Part shown: positions 10,096 through 17,784 of the stretch, piece by piece | How the letters are laid out: every line of letters starts with the position of its first letter | Position numbering within the stretch: position 1 is the first letter of the stretch | Notes under the pieces: generated by a model | What the model saw: only the letters and a program-made list of their open reading frames with translations | Databases searched by the model: none | Told to the model about the DNA's origin: nothing | Assembly: GCA_963719465.1 (NCBI GenBank) | Contig: OY970386.1 | Location: forward strand, 2,170,001-2,234,000 | From: JALHUB01 sp963719465 | GTDB taxonomy: Bacteria; Chloroflexota; Dehalococcoidia; DSTF01; JALHUB01 | Length of the DNA: 64,000 nucleotides | Direction of reading: 5' to 3' | Position numbers and translations under genes: made by a program

Positions 10096-11517
10096 CTAGT
10101 TCTTCGTCAACGCGGGCACTCCCAGCTGGTAGATCTTCCCACCGAGAGCCACGTCAATCTGAATCATTCCCGCCCCATCCCAGTTGGGATAAGCGCCGGC
10201 GGGAAGGCGGGCCGCCGTCTGTTGAAGCAACGCCTTCACCTGGTCCGGCGTCGACACGCGGCCGGAAGACAGGAGCAGAGCCGCGGCACCGGACACGAGG
10301 GGGGCAGATACCGAAGTTCCGCTGGCGCTGGCATAGGGTTCGTTGGCAATGCAACCGATGCTCTCGCAAAACTTCGCCGGAACAGTGCTGACGATATCGA
10401 CGCCGGGAGCCGTGACGGCGACCTCCGGGCCCCAGTTGCTGAACGGCGCCTTCCCGCTATTGGCAGTATGGTCGCTCGCGGAGACCGCGATAACGTTGGG
10501 GTAGCGGGCCGGCGCTGCGACCGACGTGTCATTGGTTTCGCCCGTATTTCCTGCCGCCGCAACGATCGTCACACCCGCGTCGTGCGCCTTGTTGATGGCC
10601 TGTTGCAGAGTCGCCGAATCGGGAGAATCCGCCTTCGAGCCGAAGCTTATGTTGATGACGTTGGCGCCCTCCTTCGCCGCATAGAGGACGCCTTCCGCGG
10701 CCGCCATCGCCGTTCCTTTCCCCTCGCAGTCCAGCACCTTCACCGGCATTATCGTGACGTTCGGCGCCATCCCAATCACGCCGATCCCGTTGTTCCCGCG
10801 CGCACCGATGATTCCCGAGACGAGAGTGCCATGCCCGTCGTCGTCGTCGACGCTTCCGTCGGGCACCAGCGGCGCGGAGCACCGCGACGTGTCGGGCGGC
10901 GTCGGCGGCGCCACAAAATCACAGCCGTGGACGTCGTCGATGCAGCCGTTGCCGTCGTCGTCCACGCCGTTGCCGGCCACCTCGTTGCGATTCGTCCAGA
11001 TGGCGCCCTGGAGGTCGGGATGAGTGCCGTCTATACCCGTATCGAGCACGGCGACGATGATATACGGCTTGCCCGTTGTGACATCCCAGGCCTTCGGGGC
11101 ACCGACTTCGTCGTAATACCACTGCTGACGAGCATACAGCGGGTCGTCCGGCGTCATATCCGCCTGGAAGATTATGTTGGGCTCCGCGTACTCGACCTGT
11201 GGCAACGAGCGGTAGCGCGCCGCCGCCGTCTCCGTGGAAATGCCGTTCGACACGGCTACCAGCGAAACGCCGAGGTCGTTCGCCCGGCTCACCTGCTCCG
11301 AACCGACGGCGCTGTTTATGATCCGCTCGGCCGCCGCCGCCATCGGCTGCCGGTACTTGACGAGGAGCTGGCCGGGGACGGCGTCCGGTTGGTCGGCCGC
11401 GCTGCTCGCATTCGAGCGGCTGATGGTGGGGAAGCCGCCGACGGGCGCGAATGCAGAGAAGACTGCCAGCAGCGTCAGAAGTGAGATCAGCAGAGAGAGG
11501 CGTTTGCGATAATGCAT
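10096..11517 (-). CDS. Secreted subtilisin-like serine protease (S8)
   Basis: 473 residues from the ATG at 11517, chosen because it has AAGGATA upstream and opens directly with a signal peptide (HYRKRLSLLISLLTLLAVF). A propeptide (PGQLLVKYRQP) precedes the catalytic domain. The triad is visible as Asp in AVLDTGIDGTHPDL, His in DDGHGTLVSGIIGARG and Ser in ASGTSVSAPLVSGAAAL. An Asp-rich DDDGNGCIDDVHGCDF stretch looks like the calcium site seen in many subtilases. It is exported and probably degradative. It lies between mutS and mutL on the opposite strand with no obvious link to repair. Confidence 0.93.
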   Translation of the reverse strand: MHYRKRLSLLISLLTLLAVFSAFAPVGGFPTISRSNASSAADQPDAVPGQLLVKYRQPMAAAAERIINSAVGSEQVSRANDLGVSLVAVSNGISTETAAARYRSLPQVEYAEPNIIFQADMTPDDPLYARQQWYYDEVGAPKAWDVTTGKPYIIVAVLDTGIDGTHPDLQGAIWTNRNEVAGNGVDDDGNGCIDDVHGCDFVAPPTPPDTSRCSAPLVPDGSVDDDDGHGTLVSGIIGARGNNGIGVIGMAPNVTIMPVKVLDCEGKGTAMAAAEGVLYAAKEGANVINISFGSKADSPDSATLQQAINKAHDAGVTIVAAAGNTGETNDTSVAAPARYPNVIAVSASDHTANSGKAPFSNWGPEVAVTAPGVDIVSTVPAKFCESIGCIANEPYASASGTSVSAPLVSGAAALLLSSGRVSTPDQVKALLQQTAARLPAGAYPNWDGAGMIQIDVALGGKIYQLGVPALTKN

Positions 11518-11599
11518 TATCCTTGCTTCACCAGCGAACAGCCGTTGCAACCCTATACCTTACATGGGATGGGCCGCCGAAGCAAGCGTTTGCGTATGC

Positions 11600-11605
11600 T
11601 AGAAT
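11600..11605 (+). promoter_or_regulatory. -10 element of mutL; probable leaderless transcript
   Basis: TAGAAT ends only eight bases before the mutL ATG at 11613, and no Shine-Dalgarno sequence is present. Transcription would start at or next to the start codon. A clear -35 is not seen. Confidence 0.45.
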
Positions 11606-11612
11606 AGCGTCG

Positions 11613-13325
11613 ATGAGCCGGCCCAACGCAATCCAGAAGCTGTCGCCGGAGGTAATCGGGAAGATCGCCGCCGGCGAAGTCATCGAGCGTCCCGCTTCCG
11701 TAGCAAAGGAGTTGCTGGAAAATGCGCTCGACGCCGGCTGCAGCCAGGTGACGGTCGAAGTCGGCAGGGGCGGCCTCGACCTGATCCGCGTTAGCGACGA
11801 CGGCTGCGGCATCATGGCGGACGACCTGCCCCTCGCCTTCGAGCGCCACGCGACCAGCAAGCTGCTGGGCGATGACGGCCTCGATGCCATAAGCACGCTC
11901 GGCTTTCGCGGCGAAGCGCTTCCCAGCATCGCCGCCGTCGCCGCCGTCGAGATGCTCTCGCGCCCCACCGATGCCGCTGGTGGCCGCTTCGTCAGCCTGA
12001 GCAACGGCGCGATCCTCGATAGCGGCGACAGGGGGATGCCCCCCGGCACGGTCGTCGCCGTGCGCCGCCTCTTCTCCCGCCAGCCTGCCCGGCTGAAGTT
12101 CCTGCGCTCGCCGGCCGCCGAAGCGACCCAGATCGCCTCCGTCCTTAGCCACTACGCCCTCGCCTACCCCGAGGTGCGCTTCACGCTTCTCACCGACGGC
12201 CGTCTCACGCTGCGCACCCCCGGCAGCGGCGATCTCACCGATGCGGCGGCCGGAGTGTACGGCCATCAGGTCGCCCGCCTTCTCCTGCCGCTGGCCCCGT
12301 CCGCCTCGTCGCGGGCGGTCCTGCCGACCTTCGACGGGCTGGTCGGCGAGCCGGAGCTCTCCAGGGCCAACCGCAACTACATTACGCTGTTCATCAACCG
12401 ACGCTGGGTGCGCAACCGTTCGTTGACCTTTGCCATCGAAGAAGCCTACCAGGGATTCCTCATGACCGGCCGCCATCCGCTGGCGATTGTCGACGTTCGC
12501 CTGGCGCCGTCCGACGTCGACGTGAACGTTCACCCGTCGAAGCTGGAGGTGCGCCTTCGAAACGAGCGGGAGGTCTTCGCTCTTCTCCAGCGGGAGGTGC
12601 GCCGGACGCTGACGCAGCGCTCGCCGCTGCCCGCCGTCAGCCCGACGACCTGGCCGGGCAGCCCGCGGCCGCCAATCCCCGGCCGACCTGTCGAGGCCGC
12701 GCCGCTGCCGCTGGAGCGCGCCGACGTTCCCCTGCCCGAGCAGCCGCCGCTGACGCCGGCCTTGCCTGTTCTGCGACCGCTGGGCCAGGTGGGCTCCGTC
12801 TACGTCGTTGCCGAGGGGCCGGAGGGCCTCTACCTTGTCGACCAGCACGCTGCCCACGAGCGCATCCTCTTCGAGCGCTTTCTGAAAGCCGGCGGCGCCC
12901 CCGACGTTCAGGGCCTCCTCGAACCCGTCGCCGTTGAGCTGGCGCCCCGACAGCAAGCGCTTGTCCAGGAGATGGCCCAGGAGCTGACCGATCAGGGTTT
13001 TGCATTAGAGCCGTTCGGCGAAAACAGCTTCCTGGTGCGCTCTATTCCCTCCGCCCTGTCCGGAGAAGACGTCGGCGCGTCGCTGACCGAGTTCCTCGAC
13101 GCCCTGGCGCGGGAAGAGGCCGTGCCGGACCGTCGCCAGCGGGTAGCGATGTCGCTGGCCTGCCACGCCGCTATCCGTGCCGGCCAGACGCTGAGCGCGG
13201 AAGAGATGCGCGAGCTCCTGCGACAGCTCGAGCAGACCGAGAATCCCCGTCACTGTCCGCACGGCCGTCCGACGATGGTCCATCTCAGCGCTGACGACCT
13301 CGCGCGAGAGTTTCGCCGCCGCTAG
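11613..13325 (+). CDS. mutL: DNA mismatch repair endonuclease MutL
   Basis: 570 residues. The start is the ATG before SRPNAIQKLSPEVIGKIAAG; the longer open frame upstream lacks family similarity. The GHKL ATPase motifs are ELLENALDAG, DDGCGI and GFRGEALPSI. After a proline-rich linker comes the C-terminal domain with DQHAAHERILFE, which fits the metal-binding endonuclease motif DQHA(X)2E(X)4E, plus ACHAAIRAG and CPHGRPT. So this is a nicking MutL of the MutH-less pathway. It is divergent from the subtilase gene; the 95-base gap holds both promoters. Confidence 0.97.
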   Translation: MSRPNAIQKLSPEVIGKIAAGEVIERPASVAKELLENALDAGCSQVTVEVGRGGLDLIRVSDDGCGIMADDLPLAFERHATSKLLGDDGLDAISTLGFRGEALPSIAAVAAVEMLSRPTDAAGGRFVSLSNGAILDSGDRGMPPGTVVAVRRLFSRQPARLKFLRSPAAEATQIASVLSHYALAYPEVRFTLLTDGRLTLRTPGSGDLTDAAAGVYGHQVARLLLPLAPSASSRAVLPTFDGLVGEPELSRANRNYITLFINRRWVRNRSLTFAIEEAYQGFLMTGRHPLAIVDVRLAPSDVDVNVHPSKLEVRLRNEREVFALLQREVRRTLTQRSPLPAVSPTTWPGSPRPPIPGRPVEAAPLPLERADVPLPEQPPLTPALPVLRPLGQVGSVYVVAEGPEGLYLVDQHAAHERILFERFLKAGGAPDVQGLLEPVAVELAPRQQALVQEMAQELTDQGFALEPFGENSFLVRSIPSALSGEDVGASLTEFLDALAREEAVPDRRQRVAMSLACHAAIRAGQTLSAEEMRELLRQLEQTENPRHCPHGRPTMVHLSADDLAREFRRR

Positions 13326-13576
13326 GCTGCCGCATCGCCCGCTTCTAGCCGCGTCTCAGACACGCGCTCCGGGCTGCCTCTAGCGACGCCTCAGACACGC
13401 GCTCGCCCCGTCCACCATCGGCGCCGAAGCGTCGCGTCCGACCGTCGACCCCCTTGAGTTCACCGCTCTCCCTAAGGGTTTTCCCCTAAAGGAAACCCCT
13501 AACCCCGCCGAGAATTACATCGACGGGCCTTTCGGCGCCCGCTGAAAGGCCCGGGGGAGGAGAGCCAACGCAGCCA
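13326..13576 (+). promoter_or_regulatory. Leader region of the CAP-domain gene with a strong hairpin
   Basis: No gene is seen. A direct repeat (CGTCTCAGACACGCGCTC near 13350, and a GC-CTCAGACACGCGCTC copy near 13388) lies near the mutL end. A CCCTAAGGG/CCTAAAGG-rich stretch sits at 13470-13500. A perfect 10-bp inverted repeat (CGGGCCTTTC, 13524-13533; complement 13544-13553) ends just before the purine-rich ribosome binding site, so it could affect translation of the next gene. Confidence 0.4.
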
Positions 13577-14458
13577 ATGATATCGCGAGGAAAAGAAGTC
13601 CTGAATCGAGCCGACGGCCATTCCAGCCTGTTCGCCTCGCTCATGATCGCCGCCGGCATCGCGATGCTCATCGTTTCGTCGGCGTTCTTCCTTGGTCAGG
13701 GCTCCGTCGCCGGCAGCGAGCCGCCGGGCCAGGTCGTGGCTCAGCCCTCGACTCCCGATACGACGCTTCTGCTGTCGACCGCAACGCCCGCGCCCGGACT
13801 GGCCGAAGGGCAGCCGTCGCCCCTGGTTAGGCCGGCCGCTTCGCCCACCGCCGTCGCGCCGCCGACAATCGCCGTTCAGCCGGCGGCTCCGCCCGTCGTG
13901 CTGCCGACCGCCACGCCTCTGCCGGCGCCCGTTCGCGTCGTCGCGCCCGTTCAGCCGACCGCTGTTCCCGCGACCTCGACGCCCGTGCCGCCGCCGCCGA
14001 CCGTAACTCCGCCGACCCCGATTCCGCCGCCTCCACCCGCCCTGGCGCCGGCCGGGCAGCTTACGGCCTTCGAGTCTGACATATTCACACAGCAGAACGC
14101 CCAGCGCGTCGCCGCCGGCCTGCCGCCCCTGACGCTCGACGGCTCGCTCGTCGCGGTCGCGCGTATGCGCTCAAACGATATGGTCCAGAAGAACTACTTC
14201 GCCCACGTCAGCCCGACCGGCGAGACCGCCTTCATCCTTCTCGATCGCTACGGCATCCCCTACGCCTGGGCCGGCGAGAACCTGGCGCGAAACAACTACC
14301 CCGACGACCAGTCCGTCAACGTCGCCATACACGATTGGATGGCCAGTGAGGGTCACCGCGAGAACATCCTCAACGTCCACTACACGAACGTCGGCGTCGG
14401 CTCCGCGGTCGATGCTTCGGGGATGAAGTACTTCACCGTCGTCTTCACCGGCCCCTAG
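13577..14458 (+). CDS. Membrane-anchored CAP/SCP (PR1-like) domain protein
   Basis: 293 residues. An N-terminal membrane anchor (about residues 22-42) is followed by a linker of 100 residues rich in Pro, Ala, Thr and Val, then a C-terminal CAP domain of about 120 residues. Domain landmarks are FTQQNAQRVAAGLPPLTLD, NDMVQKNYFAHVSPTGET, AGENLARN and MASEGHRENILNVHYTNVG. The two conserved histidines (AHVSP, GHREN) and the Glu of GENLA are present. Family members are secreted and of uncertain activity. The Pro-rich stalk presents the domain away from the membrane. Confidence 0.9.
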   Translation: MISRGKEVLNRADGHSSLFASLMIAAGIAMLIVSSAFFLGQGSVAGSEPPGQVVAQPSTPDTTLLLSTATPAPGLAEGQPSPLVRPAASPTAVAPPTIAVQPAAPPVVLPTATPLPAPVRVVAPVQPTAVPATSTPVPPPPTVTPPTPIPPPPPALAPAGQLTAFESDIFTQQNAQRVAAGLPPLTLDGSLVAVARMRSNDMVQKNYFAHVSPTGETAFILLDRYGIPYAWAGENLARNNYPDDQSVNVAIHDWMASEGHRENILNVHYTNVGVGSAVDASGMKYFTVVFTGP

Positions 14459-14479
14459 AAACGGCTCAGACAAGCGAAA

Positions 14480-14500
14480 GGGAGGACTCTTCGTCCTCCC
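14480..14500 (-). terminator. Hairpin terminator after the AAA ATPase gene
   Basis: An eight-base-pair perfect stem (GGGAGGAC/GTCCTCCC) with a five-base loop. Read on the minus strand it is followed by TTTC and lies 33 bases past the stop of the minus-strand gene ending at 14533. It also separates this gene from the convergent CAP gene. Confidence 0.55.
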
Positions 14501-14532
14501 GGTGCTCTGCGTGCTGTTCGGGTGATGCCGCG

Positions 14533-15870
14533 CTACTGCAAATCCACGAAGTAGAAGCTCGCCGCGATGTCGATCATCTCCGGCCGCAGCTCCGCCTTCT
14601 CGCCGCGATAGTTCGCTATCGACTCCAGCAGCTCGACCAGGTCGCGAGGGTGGCAGCCGCGCAAGGGACGGTCCGCGTAGTGCTTCGTCATCAGATAATC
14701 GAGCGCGGACTCCGGGCAGGCGATGTCCTTCGCCTCGCACACCTGGCGGAAGATGCGCCGGAAATCGGCGGGCTGCGGGTCCGGCATCTCGATCTTGTGG
14801 CGAATGCGCCGGAAGAACGCCTCATCGCCCAGTTGCCCGGGCGGTATGTTCGTCGAGAACACCAGCAGCAGGTCGAACGGCATGACGATGGTGTCGCCCG
14901 TGTGCAGCGTGAGGTGGTCGACGCCTTGCTCCAACGGCACGATCCAGCGGTTCAGCAGCTCCTTCGGCTCGATCAGCTGCCGGCCGAAGTCGTCGATGAC
15001 CAGCACGCCGGCGTTGGCCTTCACCTGCAACGGCGCCACGTAGAACTTGGACACCTCCGAGTAGCGCAGCTCGAGGTCATGCAAAGTCAACGACCCGCCG
15101 GCCATCACGACCGGTCGGAACGTTCGCACCCAGCGCCGGTCGCGGCGCCGCTCCTCCGCGCTACCTTCAGGCGACCCGCGACGGTCCGGCTCCGTATCCT
15201 CCGGTATCTCCAGATGCACCCTCGGGTCGAACACGCGGATGATATGGCTGTTGTACTCGAATGCGTGAGGGATCAGCACCCGCCCGGGAAGCATCCGGCC
15301 GATGGCGGCGGCGGCGCTGCTCTTACCGTTGCCTGAGTTACCGTACAGGAGCATCGAGCGACCCGAGTTTACCGCGGCGCCGAGCGCGTCGAGCGTCGTG
15401 TCCTCAAGCGTGAGATGCGACAGCTCCCGGCGCTCCGTCGCGCTATCGATGTGCAGGCCGCGCACCGACTGCCTTTGCTGCACCTCGACGTACTGCTCGA
15501 AGGCGACCGGCGCCGGCCCGTTGTACTGGCTCCGGCGCAGCACCTCCTCCGCCTTCTCCATCCCCTTCACCGTCAGCGCGTACTTGTACTGCGCCTCGCC
15601 CGCGCCGGCGCTGCCGACAACCTCCACGTATTGCTCCCGCTTCAGGAAGTCGAGAAGCTCTTCGACAACCCCAAACGGGAGCATCATGTGACTGCTTATC
15701 TGTCGGGCGGCCGGACGGCCGGCGAAGTAGATGCACTTGATGCACAGATCGAGCAGAAGGCCGGAGTGAACGCCCGTCTCCTCGACGCTCTGCGGCTGAG
15801 GGATGAAAACGGTGGGCGGCGCGCTCCGAGGGTCTCTTCCGGTTTCCAGACCAATCTCAAGCTGCTCCAT
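14533..15870 (-). CDS. AAA-type ATPase with N-terminal winged-helix-like region
   Basis: 445 residues, ATG start with GGAGA upstream. Residues 1-150 hold a probable winged-helix region (VVEELLDFLKREQYVEVVG). The ATPase follows: Walker A YGNSGNGKSSAAAAIG near residue 196, Walker B AGVLVIDDFGRQ, sensor-1-like LLLVFSTNIPP and an arginine-rich FFRRIRHKIEMPD. The stretch GSPEGSAEERRRDRRWVRTF is a charged insertion. The function is not known to me; the ATPase domain recalls MoxR- and IstB-like remodellers. It is 50 bases downstream of a hypothetical gene on the same strand, probably one transcript. Confidence 0.8.
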   Translation of the reverse strand: MEQLEIGLETGRDPRSAPPTVFIPQPQSVEETGVHSGLLLDLCIKCIYFAGRPAARQISSHMMLPFGVVEELLDFLKREQYVEVVGSAGAGEAQYKYALTVKGMEKAEEVLRRSQYNGPAPVAFEQYVEVQQRQSVRGLHIDSATERRELSHLTLEDTTLDALGAAVNSGRSMLLYGNSGNGKSSAAAAIGRMLPGRVLIPHAFEYNSHIIRVFDPRVHLEIPEDTEPDRRGSPEGSAEERRRDRRWVRTFRPVVMAGGSLTLHDLELRYSEVSKFYVAPLQVKANAGVLVIDDFGRQLIEPKELLNRWIVPLEQGVDHLTLHTGDTIVMPFDLLLVFSTNIPPGQLGDEAFFRRIRHKIEMPDPQPADFRRIFRQVCEAKDIACPESALDYLMTKHYADRPLRGCHPRDLVELLESIANYRGEKAELRPEMIDIAASFYFVDLQ

Positions 15871-15919
15871 CAGACGCTTCTCCAGTCGTCAAAATGGCAC
15901 TCTCAAAAGAGGCGACGCG

Positions 15920-16447
15920 TCAGCCGACAAGCAGCAGCTCGCGCGTCAAGTCGCCCCAACTAAACATAACAACGGACAGCCAGCGTGAGTGCTCGAACCA
16001 GCCTTCCGCCTGCCACTCACGCATCAAGCGGCTCAGCTCCTCCGGCACCGGTCCGTCCTCGTAGAAATCGTTTGGCCGCAACACGCCGAAGCTGTAGCGC
16101 ACGGTCTCCTGGTTCTCCGACGCCATGATCGCCAGCGCCATCGTCACGTAGTCCAGCCCGTAGGGGCGGCGCATTTCGGCCATCGTGCTGCGCGCCCATT
16201 CGAGGACCACCGAATCGAGATCCTCCGGTTTGAGCGCCGTCGCCAGGTCGCCGCCAAGCTGCCAGCAGGTGTGGTAGACGCCTACCCCAGCCTCCACGGC
16301 TTCGCGCACTTTCGACTCCGCCGCGTTCTGCCTGAACTTTCGTAGCAGAGATCCCAGCATCGGTTCTGAAGTAGTAGGGCGTCCCGCGAGACTTCGCCCG
16401 AGCGAAGCCATAACGAAGGACGCTTTCTCTTCCAGTATCGGCAACAC
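15920..16447 (-). CDS. Hypothetical protein upstream of the AAA ATPase
   Basis: 175 residues from the GTG at 16447; ATG codons at 16411 and 16360 are alternatives, and none has a convincing ribosome binding site. The sequence is mixed helical and soluble, with a conserved-looking middle (GVGVYHTCWQLGGDL) and a C-terminal tryptophan-rich part (WQAEGWFEHSRW). No signal peptide or membrane segment is seen. I do not recognise the family. Its position suggests it works with the ATPase that follows. Confidence 0.6.
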   Translation of the reverse strand: MLPILEEKASFVMASLGRSLAGRPTTSEPMLGSLLRKFRQNAAESKVREAVEAGVGVYHTCWQLGGDLATALKPEDLDSVVLEWARSTMAEMRRPYGLDYVTMALAIMASENQETVRYSFGVLRPNDFYEDGPVPEELSRLMREWQAEGWFEHSRWLSVVMFSWGDLTRELLLVG

Positions 16448-16485
16448 CGAGAGACAGCTTCAGCCGTGAGGGTTCGAGGGGCATG

Positions 16486-16515
16486 AAAAAGGAGGGCTCC
16501 GGAAAGGAGCCCTCC
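16486..16515 (-). terminator. Rho-independent terminator of the TPT-stalk operon
   Basis: On the minus strand a perfect 10-bp stem (GGAGGGCTCC/GGAGCCCTCC) with a five-base loop is followed by five T residues, 22 bases past the stop at 16538. Confidence 0.85.
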
Positions 16516-16537
16516 TCCAGCTGGTTCCGTGGTCTGG

Positions 16538-17650
16538 TTAGCCGCCCCTTCGCAGGACCCTGCGGCTCTCCAGCAGCAGGATTGCCCCGCCCACGAAGGC
16601 GATGATGGCCGCTACCGCTGCGCCGCCGCCCGGGCCGCTAGTGCCCTCGCCGGACGAAGGAAGCGCTATCGTTTCGTGGAACGGCGTTGGCGTTGATGGC
16701 GGACTCAACGTCGGCGTCACGGCAGCCGGGCTCACCTGGCTGAAAGGCGTTGACGTTGGTCGCGGCGTATGCGTCGGCGTGTTGCGATGGTGCGGCGTAA
16801 TTGTGGCCGTTGGCGTCTCCGGCGTGACCGTTCCCGTAGGCGTAACCGTCGGCGTGTCCGTATCTTGCGGCGTGCCGGTGCTTGTCGGCGTAGGCGTCGG
16901 CGTGTCGGTCGGCGTTTCAGTCGGCGTTTGAGTGGGCGTCGCCGTTGGCGTGTTCGTCGGTGTCGCCGTTGGCGTGTCAGTCGGTGTCGCCGTTGGCGTG
17001 TTCGTCGGCGTTTGAGTCGGTGTCGCCGTTGGCGTGTTCGTCGGCGTCGATGTTGGTGTGTCAGTGGGCGTGAATGTGGGCGTCCGGATATCCGACTGCG
17101 AGCCGGCCTGAGCCTTCAGGGTTTGTCCTGACGGGCAGTTCGGGCTTGGGGTTCCCCCGGTGCAGGTGTCCTCCCAGTACAGCGTCGCGTTGTCGGTGAG
17201 GGGGTTCGGGTCGTTTTGCTTAACGGTGTAGTAGCTTACCGTCAGGGTTACGGAAGCGTTGAACGGCAGCGTACAGATCGTCTGTCCCGCGTCGCAGGTC
17301 GCTCCTCCGCCCAGCGTCAGGACGGTCGGCGGCAGCAGCAAGTCACCTGAGGTCACATCGCCGGCGTGGGCGTGCACGACATCTACCAGTGACGTGATCG
17401 TCAGTGTGTCGTGCTGCGTGTCAACGACGTTCTCAGCTTGGAAGGTGCAAATGTACGCTTCGCCGACGTTCGTCGGGCTGTCGCAGCCCTTGAGCAAGGC
17501 GATCCCGTGCAGTTCGTTCGCCGCTTCCGTCGACGAATGCGAGAACAGCAGGCCGGCAAACATGGCGCAGCCAAGCAACGCGATCGCGCTGAGCGCCGCG
17601 ACAACTAGGGAGACGCCGACACATGCCCTGAAATGCTTTCTGCGGTTCAT
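16538..17650 (-). CDS. Surface TPT-repeat stalk protein with LPSSG-type tail (paralog 1)
   Basis: 370 residues. The ATG is preceded by GGGAAGGGAAAG. There is a signal/anchor segment at about residues 10-34, then a beta-rich domain of about 160 residues with paired cysteines (ATCDAGQTICTLPF, EDTCTGGTPSPNC). A 100-residue stalk of PTxTPT repeats follows. The end reads LPSSGEG, a Gly/Ala-rich helix and a basic tail, which resembles a sortase sorting signal. The globular domain is nearly identical to that at 43207-44049. It probably shares a transcript with the gene at 17785-19341, 134 bases upstream. Likely role: adhesion or surface display, by inference. Confidence 0.75.
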   Translation of the reverse strand: MNRRKHFRACVGVSLVVAALSAIALLGCAMFAGLLFSHSSTEAANELHGIALLKGCDSPTNVGEAYICTFQAENVVDTQHDTLTITSLVDVVHAHAGDVTSGDLLLPPTVLTLGGGATCDAGQTICTLPFNASVTLTVSYYTVKQNDPNPLTDNATLYWEDTCTGGTPSPNCPSGQTLKAQAGSQSDIRTPTFTPTDTPTSTPTNTPTATPTQTPTNTPTATPTDTPTATPTNTPTATPTQTPTETPTDTPTPTPTSTGTPQDTDTPTVTPTGTVTPETPTATITPHHRNTPTHTPRPTSTPFSQVSPAAVTPTLSPPSTPTPFHETIALPSSGEGTSGPGGGAAVAAIIAFVGGAILLLESRRVLRRGG

Positions 17651-17784
17651 CTTTCCCTTCCCTTCCCTGAGTTCGGGGCCGATGGCCGGCCGCGAGGCAG
17701 CCGGCAGCGCATGACGGGACTGCAGCCTGCTCCATTAGAGCAGAATCTTGCGTCAGCGTCTATGCTCTGCCCGGCAAAGAAGCG

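Noticed and set aside
11451..11612. Upstream extension of mutL
   Set aside because: It overlaps the signal peptide of the divergent subtilase gene and lacks MutL similarity; the -10 box supports the ATG at 11613.
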